A stretch of 24,878 nt of DNA from Congzhengia sp045576635 (GTDB taxonomy: Bacteria > Bacillota > Clostridia > UBA1381 > UBA9506), in NCBI GenBank assembly GCA_045576635.1, contig JAZNGT010000024.1, positions 1-24,878 on the forward strand, read 5' to 3'. The notes under the pieces were generated by a model. That model did not search any database. It was not told the origin of the DNA and was given only the letters and a program-made list of their open reading frames with translations. Below are positions 1-5,868 of this stretch, one piece after another. Positions within the stretch are counted from its first letter, which is position 1, and every line of letters begins with the position of its first letter. The position numbers and the translations under genes were made by a program.

Positions 1-89
1 TCTCTCTTCACTCTTTACTAAAAATTGTCGTTTCCAGATAATAGATAAGAGAGAATAGAGAAAAGATGTGGTCCAAACTCGCATAAGCG
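1..89. repeat. First copy of an 89-bp direct repeat (library insert, artefact)
   Basis: This copy is identical over 89 bases to 174-262, at an offset of exactly 173 bp. It stops precisely where an MGI/DNBSEQ adapter begins at 90. The simplest reading is one short library insert read twice around a circularised template, not a biological repeat. The insert is AT-rich and contains an inverted repeat TCTCTCTT (1-8) / AAGAGAGA (47-54). No gene is visible in it. Confidence 0.85.
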
Positions 90-173
90 AAGTCGGATCG
101 TAGCCATGTCGTTCTGTGAGCCAAGGAGTTGTCAGTGAGTCTTGTCTTCCTAAGACCGCTTGGCCTCCGACTT
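90..173. other. MGI/DNBSEQ sequencing adapter with 10-nt index (contamination)
   Basis: Bases 90-131 match the known 42-nt MGI read-2 adapter beginning AAGTCGGATCGTAGCC. Bases 142-173 are the reverse complement of the 32-nt read-1 adapter beginning AAGTCGGAGGCCAAGCGG. The ten bases between them (132-141, TCAGTGAGTC) are the length of an MGI sample index. The block is bounded to the base by the two copies of the 89-bp insert. This is synthetic library sequence left in the assembly. The adapter identification rests on memory of the published adapters, and the exact 42+10+32 structure makes it very secure. Confidence 0.96.
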
Positions 174-262
174 TCTCTCTTCACTCTTTACTAAAAATTG
201 TCGTTTCCAGATAATAGATAAGAGAGAATAGAGAAAAGATGTGGTCCAAACTCGCATAAGCG
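174..262. repeat. Second copy of the 89-bp insert, at the junction to genomic sequence
   Basis: This is the exact repeat of 1-89. It starts on the first base after the adapter and ends where the copies diverge: the first copy runs into adapter, this one into the XRE gene region at 263. It may be genuine sequence lying downstream of the XRE gene, or it may be joined to it by misassembly. The purine-rich stretch at 203-240 and the short inverted repeat resemble intergenic DNA, and there is no open reading frame. Confidence 0.75.
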
Positions 263-267
263 GGTTT

Positions 268-474
268 CTATTTATTTATATTGGGATTGTTTGTTCTTTC
301 TAGCAGATAGTCTACTGAAACATCAAAATAATCTGCAATTTCTATAAGTTCAGTTATGCCAGGCTCTCTTTTGCCGGTTTCATATCTGCTTATTGTGTTT
401 TGGTTGGTATTGAGGTCAAGTGCTAATTTTAATTGTGAAATACCTCTATTTTTTCGAATTTCTTTCAATCTCAT
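268..474 (-). CDS. XRE-family HTH transcriptional repressor (68 aa)
   Basis: A small single-domain regulator, expected to bind DNA as a dimer. The whole protein is one HTH_3 domain: it opens MRLKEIRKNRGISQ, continues through the recognition-helix segment NTNQNTISRYETGKREP and ends with the typical DVSVDYLLERT. The frame stays open upstream to 588, but the ATG at 474 is preferred because an AGAGGTG ribosome binding site lies just upstream and the HTH starts there. It is divergent from the two-gene unit 569-1297. Two similar near-palindromes lie in the shared region (499-513 and 523-537) and are the likely operators, giving self-regulation plus repression of the divergent genes. Phage repressors and toxin-antitoxin or small accessory-element regulators look alike, so the family is sure and the role inferred. 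Confidence 0.88.
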   Translation of the reverse strand: MRLKEIRKNRGISQLKLALDLNTNQNTISRYETGKREPGITELIEIADYFDVSVDYLLERTNNPNINK

Positions 475-487
475 AAAATAACACCTC

Positions 488-516
488 TTGACATTATTAT
501 CCCACAATGGTATAAT
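488..516 (+). promoter_or_regulatory. Consensus sigma-A promoter for the 569-1297 unit
   Basis: TTGACA at 488-493 and TATAAT at 511-516 are separated by exactly 17 bp, so both boxes are perfect consensus. Transcription would start near 523, inside the second operator-like repeat. The -10 box overlaps the right arm of the first. A promoter this strong sitting under two repressor sites suggests a normally silenced unit. Confidence 0.85.
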
Positions 517-537
517 AAAAATATCCCAATATGGTAT
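499..537. promoter_or_regulatory. Tandem operator-like repeats between XRE gene and divergent unit
   Basis: Two 15-bp sites, 499-513 (ATCCCACAATGGTAT) and 523-537 (ATCCCAATATGGTAT), differ at only two central positions. Each is a near palindrome with half-sites ATCCCA and TGGTAT. Their centres lie 24 bp apart. Site 1 overlaps the -10 box and site 2 the start region. They fit binding sites for the XRE repressor encoded at 268-474; that link is inferred. Confidence 0.7.
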
Positions 538-568
538 TGTTTTAACGTTGACGAAAGAAGATGAATTT

Positions 569-940
569 ATGAACGAGAAATTGGACACTCAAAACGCTGA
601 ATTTAATGAGGATAAAGAATTCCAAGATATACTAGCTAAAGAATTAGAAAAAAACTTAGATGAAGAAAAAATACAAGAATTTTTAGGACCATATATTGAA
701 GAATTGGTAAAAGAAATGGAGCAACGAGATTTTAAATGTGATGATGTTGATGCTGATGCACTAGCGGAAGAGATAACGGAAAGAGTGGAACAACAAAGAT
801 ATTCCCAATATAATCATCTTGATAGAGTTTATGACAAAGAATCAGTTAATTTGGGCTGTATATCACATATGTTAATGAATTTGCTTTTGTATGTTGGTGT
901 GATTTTAGTAATTTATTTAATATTAAGTTTATTTTCATAG
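569..940 (+). CDS. Acidic C-tail-anchored membrane protein of unknown function (123 aa)
   Basis: I do not recognise this protein. Residues 1-95 are strongly acidic and predicted helical, rich in Glu/Asp/Lys/Gln, with a possible coiled-coil character. The last 20 or so residues (LLLYVGVILVIYLILSLFS) form a single hydrophobic segment at the very C-terminus, so the protein probably has an exposed N-terminal domain anchored by its tail. The ATG at 569 begins MNEKLDTQNAEF; an earlier TTG at 488 lies inside the -35 box and cannot be used by this promoter. The ribosome binding site is weak (AAAGAAG). It is the first gene of a two-gene unit, with the partner starting 21 bp downstream. The location next to an XRE repressor suggests an accessory or mobile-element gene. 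Confidence 0.7.
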   Translation: MNEKLDTQNAEFNEDKEFQDILAKELEKNLDEEKIQEFLGPYIEELVKEMEQRDFKCDDVDADALAEEITERVEQQRYSQYNHLDRVYDKESVNLGCISHMLMNLLLYVGVILVIYLILSLFS

Positions 941-961
941 AAGGGAGGTACAAAAATAAAA

Positions 962-1297
962 ATGGATAAAAATTTAGATGAAATTTGGGAAATGATTTGC
1001 GACCCAGACATATACTCCTATGCATATGAAAATTGTGAAACATTTAGAATTTTTATAAACAGTTTACCTGAAGCAACCATGGCTAAAATTAAGAGAAATC
1101 ACTCTATCAATAAAGCTTCAAACGTTGCAAAAGGCATCAGAAAGGGACAGTTACATTTAGCTACTTTCGGATTGTCATTTGCTGCAGAGAAATTGTTTAT
1201 GAAAGGAAAAAAACAAAAAATTTCAGAGTTAGTTGATAGCGAATGGTTTGCTAATATTTTTCAAACGTTATATTCAACAGGAATTATTTTTGAATAA
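962..1297 (+). CDS. Unrecognised small protein, second gene of accessory unit (111 aa)
   Basis: I do not recognise this family. It begins MDKNLDEIWEMICDPD and has no signal peptide. The middle is basic (MAKIKRNHSINKASNVAKG), followed by a mildly hydrophobic helix (HLATFGLSFAAEKLF) and an aromatic-rich end. A good AAGGGAGGT ribosome binding site lies at 941-949, about 12 bp from the ATG. It is very probably co-transcribed with the acidic membrane protein 21 bp upstream and controlled by the XRE repressor beyond it. The unit is AT-rich compared with the metabolic genes to the right, consistent with horizontal acquisition. Confidence 0.68.
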   Translation: MDKNLDEIWEMICDPDIYSYAYENCETFRIFINSLPEATMAKIKRNHSINKASNVAKGIRKGQLHLATFGLSFAAEKLFMKGKKQKISELVDSEWFANIFQTLYSTGIIFE

Positions 1298-1506
1298 ACA
1301 CTATTTGCCAAAGTAAAAAACAATTTATAAGAGTTACTGCTTGATTTAAAAGAGCAAAAACTTTGCATCTAAATCGTTCGTCTCTTCCACGTCGGAACAA
1401 GTTACGCTTGTTCCGATTTTTTTGTAACAATCTTTTCACTTGCAATTTCCATAGTTATGCGATATACTTTGTTTAAGATATAGGCAATTATATTTTTGTG
1501 TAAGGA
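1298..1506. other. Intergenic region with terminator and a likely capA promoter
   Basis: There is no gene here. It holds the terminator at 1392-1423 and then a moderate promoter for the following gene: TTGCAA at 1440-1445, a 17-bp spacer and TATACT at 1463-1468. The stretch 1300-1390 contains nothing I can assign. Confidence 0.6.
1392..1423 (+). terminator. Rho-independent terminator of the accessory unit
   Basis: A perfect 10-bp stem, TCGGAACAAG (1392-1401) with CTTGTTCCGA (1407-1416), closes a 5-base loop (1402-1406) and is followed by seven T residues (1417-1423). It lies about 95 bp past the 962-1297 gene. Confidence 0.88.
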
Positions 1507-1515
1507 ATGTATCGT

Positions 1516-2580
1516 ATGAAAAAAATCGTTATGTTCATTTCAGTTATTATCCTTGTGATGATAGCCGAAATGCAGATTTCGGACTATATGCATCAAAAGA
1601 AACAAACTGTTCCCGCCATGTCGGATGATGTGTTTTCTGCGATTACAATCACTGCGGTGGGCGACTGCACATTTGGCACAGACACAAACTGGGAAAGCGA
1701 GTTTAGTTTTAATTCAGAATATAAAAGACAAAAAAACAATCCTGCATATTTTCTGAAAAACGTAAAGCCGTATTTTGAAAACGACGATTTAACAATTGTG
1801 AATTTTGAAGGCACGCTTTCAGAAAACGGCACGCGAGAAGAAAAAGAATTTGCGTTTCGCGGAAATCCCGAATACGCAAAGATTCTTACCGAATCTTCTG
1901 TTGAGGCGGCAAACATCGCCAACAACCATTCGCGCGATTATGGTGAAATTTCGTTTTCAGACACGAAAACAATTTTGTCCGATAACGGAATTTTGTGGTT
2001 TGAGGGGAGTCATTTTGGCTTTAAAGAAGTAAACGGCATTAAAATTGGACTCATTGGCACGAATGCCTTGTATTCCGGTATGGAAAACGTACTCGTAAGG
2101 CGGATGGATGCGTTAAAAGACCATAATCCCGATTTAATTATTGCAAACTTTCACTGGGGAGAAGAGGGGAGTGACACCCCAACCGATTATCAGAAAAAAC
2201 TTGCAAGACTTGCCATTGACAATGGAGCCGACCTTGTAATCGGGCACCATCCTCACATTTTGCAGGGGATCGAAAAATACCGCGGAAAATATATTTTGTA
2301 TAGCCTTGGCAATTTCTGTTTTGGTGGAAATAAAAATCCCGTCGATAAAGATACAATGATTTTTAAGCAAGATTTTGTCCTGAAAAATGGGGCACTAACG
2401 GGTGAAGAAAGGGCGTATGTGATTCCCTGTTCGGTGTCTTCCGTTTCGGAGCGAAACAATTATCAGCCAACATCGCTTTCTGGAAAAGCGTTTTTAAGAG
2501 TAAAGGAAAAAATTGAAAAGCGGTCAAATGCGTTTCATGGCATAAAAGAGATAGAGTTTATAGAAAGAACAAGTAAATAA
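1516..2580 (+). CDS. CapA/PgsA-family metallophosphatase-like surface protein (354 aa)
   Basis: A member of the CapA/PGA_cap family, whose best-known members take part in poly-gamma-glutamate capsule synthesis or export outside the membrane; many clostridial members have unproven roles. An N-terminal hydrophobic segment (about residues 4-18) acts as a signal or anchor. Family motifs then follow in order: VGDCTFGT (48-55), NFEGT (96-100), NIANNH (133-138), NFHWGEE (211-217), GHHPH (243-247) and YSLGNF (262-267). The Asp, Asn and His residues expected of the calcineurin-like fold are present. The ATG at 1516 is chosen over the one at 1507 because AAGGA (1502-1506) is at correct spacing only for 1516. 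No capB or capC ligase gene is nearby, so capsule synthesis itself is not shown. Terminators on both sides make it monocistronic. Confidence 0.88.
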   Translation: MKKIVMFISVIILVMIAEMQISDYMHQKKQTVPAMSDDVFSAITITAVGDCTFGTDTNWESEFSFNSEYKRQKNNPAYFLKNVKPYFENDDLTIVNFEGTLSENGTREEKEFAFRGNPEYAKILTESSVEAANIANNHSRDYGEISFSDTKTILSDNGILWFEGSHFGFKEVNGIKIGLIGTNALYSGMENVLVRRMDALKDHNPDLIIANFHWGEEGSDTPTDYQKKLARLAIDNGADLVIGHHPHILQGIEKYRGKYILYSLGNFCFGGNKNPVDKDTMIFKQDFVLKNGALTGEERAYVIPCSVSSVSERNNYQPTSLSGKAFLRVKEKIEKRSNAFHGIKEIEFIERTSK

Positions 2581-2600
2581 AAGAAAAGGTATAGATAAAA

Positions 2601-2633
2601 AGAAACATCGCAACAAATGCGATGTTTCTTTTT
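2601..2633 (+). terminator. Terminator between convergent capA-like and XRE genes
   Basis: A perfect 12-bp stem, AGAAACATCGCA (2601-2612) with TGCGATGTTTCT (2618-2629), closes a 5-base loop and is followed by a T run to 2633. Four A residues precede the stem, so it may also stop leftward transcription of the XRE gene at 2654-2920. Confidence 0.88.
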
Positions 2634-2653
2634 GTTTGAATTTTACAATACAG

Positions 2654-2920
2654 TTATAAATGGGCGCTAATATCCGGGGTTTCTTTTAACAGTTCATCGA
2701 CAGAGACACCAAATATTTTTGAAAAGGCAACGAGCTCGATGTCAGTCACAAATCGTTTCCCGCATTCAATTCTCTGAATTGCATTTTTATCTACGTCAAG
2801 CCCTGTCAGTTGCAATTTCTCTGCTAAAATCCTTTGCGATATTTTTAGTTTTTTTCTTAAAAAAGAGATTTCCTTTCCACAAATATTATTTAGGCCGTCG
2901 GAACTTTTGTTGATAAACAT
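2654..2920 (-). CDS. XRE-family HTH transcriptional regulator (88 aa)
   Basis: A single HTH_3 domain fills the centre and C-terminus: EISFLRKKLKISQRILAEKL, then a recognition segment DKNAIQRIECGKRF, then the usual tail FGVSVDELLKE. About fifteen residues precede the domain. The ATG at 2920 follows a clear GGGAG site. The gene is divergent from the secreted deacetylase at 3027. Two copies of TGACA-N9-TGTCA in the shared 106-bp region are its probable binding sites, so it likely represses the deacetylase gene and itself. The signal it senses is unknown. Confidence 0.88.
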   Translation of the reverse strand: MFINKSSDGLNNICGKEISFLRKKLKISQRILAEKLQLTGLDVDKNAIQRIECGKRFVTDIELVAFSKIFGVSVDELLKETPDISAHL

Positions 2921-2936
2921 ACAAACAACTCCCTTT

Positions 2937-3009
2937 TTGACATTTAGTACTTGTCAATAAGAAAATTATATGATATAATTACGGAAAATATGACATTCGC
3001 AGAATGTCA
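2937..3009. promoter_or_regulatory. Two matched palindromic operators flanking the deacetylase promoter
   Basis: Operator 1 at 2937-2957 is TTGACA-N9-TGTCAA, and operator 2 at 2991-3009 is TGACA-N9-TGTCA within the longer palindrome TGACATT/AATGTCA. The conserved arms and identical 9-bp spacing indicate one protein binding both. Centres are about 53 bp apart, near five helical turns, on opposite sides of the promoter. The XRE protein at 2654-2920 is the obvious candidate; binding is inferred. Confidence 0.75.
2951..2979 (+). promoter_or_regulatory. Promoter of the secreted deacetylase gene
   Basis: TTGTCA (2951-2956) and TATAAT (2974-2979) have a 17-bp spacer. The -35 box is largely formed by the right arm of operator 1, and the predicted start near 2986 lies just before operator 2. 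Confidence 0.8.
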
Positions 3010-3026
3010 AAAATTGGGAGAGAACT

Positions 3027-4595
3027 ATGAAAAAAATCTTTGCTTTTTTAATTTTGTTTAGTTTACTTGCGGGTTATACCGTTCAGCCAATATGTGCAAC
3101 TGATAATGAAATTAAAGTTTTTTTAGATGGCGAACAGTTGCAGTTTGATGTATTACCGCAATTGATAGATGACAGGACAATGGTGCCGATGAGGGCGATT
3201 TTTGAAAAACTCGGAGCAGAAGTACAGTGGGAGGAAGAAACACGAACCGTTGTGGCTTTAAAAGATGAAACAGTGGTAAAGTGTATCATCGGTCAAAATA
3301 TGCTCTACTTGAATAATTCCAAGGTTGAGATTGACGTGCCTCCATGTATTATTTCAGGCAGAACACTTGTTCCTGTGAGGTTTGTTTCAGAAGCTTTGAG
3401 TTGTCGCGTAGATTGGGAAGGTGATACAAAGACTGTTTCAATTTTTACAGATGCAAAAGGAGATTTAAACGCAGTTTCTTTATGGGAAAAAGGCGGAATA
3501 ACCGGAACTGGTGCACATTATAAAAGTGCTACCGTACTTCGCACAAAAACGTATCTTTCAGATGATGTGTGTATGGTTTATGCAGAAAATGATTATCATT
3601 TTAATGTTTTAGTTTATGATGATAATGATAATTTTTTGGGGTTTTGGAATGGAACGGAGATAGCCTCTTCGTCAAAATTTATATTTTATGTTAATGTTGG
3701 AGCACTTGATGGATACAATATTCGGCTTATGATGAAAAATACGAGGAGTGAAAATATTACGCTAGAAGAAAGTGCCAATCTTCATTTTCTAAATGTCATT
3801 CAAGCCAGTGCTTTTTGTCAACCGCCAACACTTACCTTTATTGATGATGACGGCAGTTTAAATGCGTTACAAAATTGGGAAGATATCACGGACGAAATGG
3901 GAATTAGTATAACATCTGCTCTTATGACAGGAGTTATGGGAGACGCTACTCATGTATCTTGGAGCGAGGTAGAGAGGCTTCAAAATAAAGGATATGAGTT
4001 TATCAGTCACACACATAAGCATATAAATCTTACCAAGTCAACAGAAGAGAAAATTGTTGCAGAGTTTAAAGCTTCAATTGCTGCGCTTAACGAGCATGGA
4101 TGCGAGTCGAGATATTTAGTATATCCTTATAATGCTATCAACACAGAACTTATGCCACTTGTTAAGCGGTATTTCGATGCAGGTATTGGATTGGGAAGTG
4201 GAAAAACAGATAATACAGTGCCGCTCTATACATATCATATCCGAAGGTATTCTATTAATACAGATGATTATGTAGAAAGAGAATTTGATGGTCAAACAGT
4301 GTCCGTTCATGCATATAAGTCATTAGACACATTGAAAGATTATATCGACGATGCAATCGTAAATGGAGGATGGGTTATTATTATGACACATCTTCGTAAC
4401 GATGGTTCATTTTATTATGATGCTGAAGTTAAAAATACGATTGTAGAACTGTGTAAGTACGCCATGGATAAAGGTGTTAAAATTCAAACATTCGGTGAGG
4501 CGTTCGAACGCTACCAAAATAAAGAGGAGCACGGAACGATATATGACGGGACTTATCATATTATAGACTGTAATGGTGTTGTTCACTATAAATAA
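3027..4595 (+). CDS. Secreted polysaccharide deacetylase with N-terminal stalk domain (522 aa)
   Basis: An exported protein with a probable cell-envelope role. Residues 1-24 form a signal peptide ending near PICA. Residues 28-140 are a copper-amine-oxidase-N-type stalk domain with two typical repeats, DDRTMVPMRAIFEKLGAEVQW (48-68) and SGRTLVPVRFVSEAL (110-124); in this family the domain does not imply amine oxidase activity. Residues 141-262 are beta-rich and unassigned. Residues 267 to the end are a NodB-like polysaccharide deacetylase: TFIDDDG (270-276) with the catalytic and metal-binding Asp, SHTHKH (327-332) with the H-x3-H zinc pair, LVYPYN (364-369), and a late MTHL (453-456). The likely substrate is an N-acetylated surface glycan or peptidoglycan. 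GGGAGAG precedes the ATG. It is monocistronic, with a divergent XRE repressor upstream and a terminator downstream. Confidence 0.88.
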   Translation: MKKIFAFLILFSLLAGYTVQPICATDNEIKVFLDGEQLQFDVLPQLIDDRTMVPMRAIFEKLGAEVQWEEETRTVVALKDETVVKCIIGQNMLYLNNSKVEIDVPPCIISGRTLVPVRFVSEALSCRVDWEGDTKTVSIFTDAKGDLNAVSLWEKGGITGTGAHYKSATVLRTKTYLSDDVCMVYAENDYHFNVLVYDDNDNFLGFWNGTEIASSSKFIFYVNVGALDGYNIRLMMKNTRSENITLEESANLHFLNVIQASAFCQPPTLTFIDDDGSLNALQNWEDITDEMGISITSALMTGVMGDATHVSWSEVERLQNKGYEFISHTHKHINLTKSTEEKIVAEFKASIAALNEHGCESRYLVYPYNAINTELMPLVKRYFDAGIGLGSGKTDNTVPLYTYHIRRYSINTDDYVEREFDGQTVSVHAYKSLDTLKDYIDDAIVNGGWVIIMTHLRNDGSFYYDAEVKNTIVELCKYAMDKGVKIQTFGEAFERYQNKEEHGTIYDGTYHIIDCNGVVHYK

Positions 4596-4621
4596 GAATC
4601 TTTTTGAAGTTATAATGAAGT

Positions 4622-4658
4622 AAAAAGGTACAACGCAAAATGCGTTGTACCTTTTTTT
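4622..4658. terminator. Bidirectional terminator between deacetylase and dehydrogenase genes
   Basis: A perfect 16-bp stem, AAAAAGGTACAACGCA (4622-4637) with its complement at 4641-4656, closes a 3-base loop. It is A-rich on the left and T-rich on the right (to 4658), so it can terminate both convergent genes. Confidence 0.9.
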
Positions 4659-4666
4659 ATTTCTTT

Positions 4667-5743
4667 TTATTTGTTCCAGTCTTCCTGAATTTTTCTTACG
4701 ATTTCGTCGCCCACTTCTGATGTGGTAGCAGTGCCGCCCAAATCCGGTGTCAATACTTTCTTTTCAACAAGTACTTCTTCGATGTATTTAATTAAGCGTG
4801 CGCCCCATTCGGTATATCCAAAGAAGTCAAGCATCTGGCTTGCAGACCATACGGTTGCCAGGGGGTTTGCCTTTCCGAGACCTGCAATGTCGGGTGCAGA
4901 GCCGTGGATGGGCTCAAACATAGACGGGAATTTGCGCTCGGGGTTTAAGTTTGCACCTGCTGCAAGTCCCATTCCGCCTGCAATTGCAGCACCCAAATCG
5001 GTTAAAATATCACCAAAGAGATTGGATGTTACAACAACCTCAAAGCGTTTCGGGTCTTTAATCATAAACATACTTGCAGCGTCTACCAAATAAGAATAGG
5101 TTTTTACTTCGGGGTAGTCGCGGCCAACTTCTTCAAAAATCTGATCCCAGAATACCATGGAGTAGTTTAAAGCATTTGCTTTACTGATGCTTGTAAGTGT
5201 TTTGTTCTGCGATTTTGCAAGTTCGTATGCATAGCGGATAACACGTTCGCATCCCTTTCTTGAAAATACGCCGTTCTGGATTACGACTTCGTTGGGCTTA
5301 TCTTTAAAGAGCCAACTGCCGCTGCCTGCGTATTCGCCTTCTGTGTTTTCTCTTACGAAAACCATATCAATTTCTTCTTTTGGCACATCCTTTAAAGGTG
5401 TGGGAGCGCCTTCTAACAGTTTTACGGGACGGAGATTGATATACTGGTCAAAGCTTTTACGGATGACCAAAAGCAAATCCCATAAAGAGATGTGGTCAGG
5501 AACGCCAGGTGCACCAACTGCACCTAAAAAGATTGCATCGAATTTAGAAAGTTGTTCGATACCATCGTCTGCCATCATTTTTCCGTTTTCTTTGTAGTAT
5601 TCACATCCCCAGGGGAACTGTGTGAATTCAAAACGGAAACTGCCGTCTAAGCGTGCAACTTCGTTTAAGACTTTAATACCTTCGGAAAGCACTTCAATAC
5701 CAATGCCGTCGCCGGGTATTGCCGCAATTTTATGTACGTTCAT
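4667..5743 (-). CDS. dmlA: D-malate/tartrate-type decarboxylating dehydrogenase (358 aa)
   Basis: A beta-decarboxylating hydroxyacid dehydrogenase, predicted to oxidise D-malate (or tartrate or a related 2-hydroxyacid) to a keto acid and CO2 with NAD+ and a divalent metal. It opens with IAAIPGDGIGIEV. The substrate loop reads VRENTEGEYAG, as in the tartrate/D-malate group, unlike VRELTGGIYFG in the LeuB of this window. Further group features are DHISLWDLLLVIRKSFDQY, the metal-binding Asp residues of SNLFGDILTDLGAA, and FEPIHGSAPDIAG. The ATG at 5743 follows AAAGGAG; upstream in-frame codons belong to the promoter region. A minus-strand promoter is visible: TTTACT at 5802-5797 and TATAAT at 5779-5774. 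It is divergent from a LysR gene, the same arrangement as dmlA-dmlR of E. coli. Exact substrate is not certain; a 3-methylmalate or isopropylmalate role is an alternative. Confidence 0.83.
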   Translation of the reverse strand: MNVHKIAAIPGDGIGIEVLSEGIKVLNEVARLDGSFRFEFTQFPWGCEYYKENGKMMADDGIEQLSKFDAIFLGAVGAPGVPDHISLWDLLLVIRKSFDQYINLRPVKLLEGAPTPLKDVPKEEIDMVFVRENTEGEYAGSGSWLFKDKPNEVVIQNGVFSRKGCERVIRYAYELAKSQNKTLTSISKANALNYSMVFWDQIFEEVGRDYPEVKTYSYLVDAASMFMIKDPKRFEVVVTSNLFGDILTDLGAAIAGGMGLAAGANLNPERKFPSMFEPIHGSAPDIAGLGKANPLATVWSASQMLDFFGYTEWGARLIKYIEEVLVEKKVLTPDLGGTATTSEVGDEIVRKIQEDWNK

Positions 5744-5773
5744 ATTTGTCACTCCTTTTTGATTGTTGGTTTT

Positions 5774-5802
5774 ATTATAGCACAACATAAGATATAAGTA
5801 AA
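5774..5802 (-). promoter_or_regulatory. Promoter of the D-malate-type dehydrogenase gene
   Basis: Read on the minus strand, TTTACT (5802-5797) and a perfect TATAAT (5779-5774) are separated by 17 bp. The poor -35 box fits a promoter that needs activation by the divergent LysR protein. Confidence 0.65.
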
Positions 5803-5814
5803 ATATATATTTTA

Positions 5815-5843
5815 TTGACAAATATAGAAAAAACCTATATAAT
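5815..5843 (+). promoter_or_regulatory. Consensus promoter of the lysR gene with internal LysR-type box
   Basis: TTGACA (5815-5820) and TATAAT (5838-5843) have a 17-bp spacer, both consensus. Inside the spacer lies the palindrome TATAG-N7-CTATA (5823-5839), which satisfies the LysR T-N11-A pattern (T5825 to A5837). Binding there would block the promoter, so self-repression is likely. Confidence 0.75.
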
Positions 5844-5868
5844 AAAACCATCACAAAGGGGTGGTTTT

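Noticed and set aside
90..173. tRNA-like or structured RNA with a 7-bp acceptor-type stem and tRNA-like D-arm segment
   Set aside because: The sequence is an MGI adapter to the base; the terminal complementarity comes from the shared AAGTCGGA start of both adapter arms.
1..262. Tandem repeat, CRISPR-like or attachment-site duplication
   Set aside because: Only two copies, with a synthetic adapter as the spacer and boundaries exactly at the adapter ends.
1516..2580. Poly-gamma-glutamate capsule operon
   Set aside because: Only the CapA-like gene is present; no capB, capC or capE lies nearby and terminators isolate the gene.
3027..3450. Copper amine oxidase enzyme
   Set aside because: Only the non-catalytic N-terminal stalk repeats are present; the catalytic part of the protein is a polysaccharide deacetylase.
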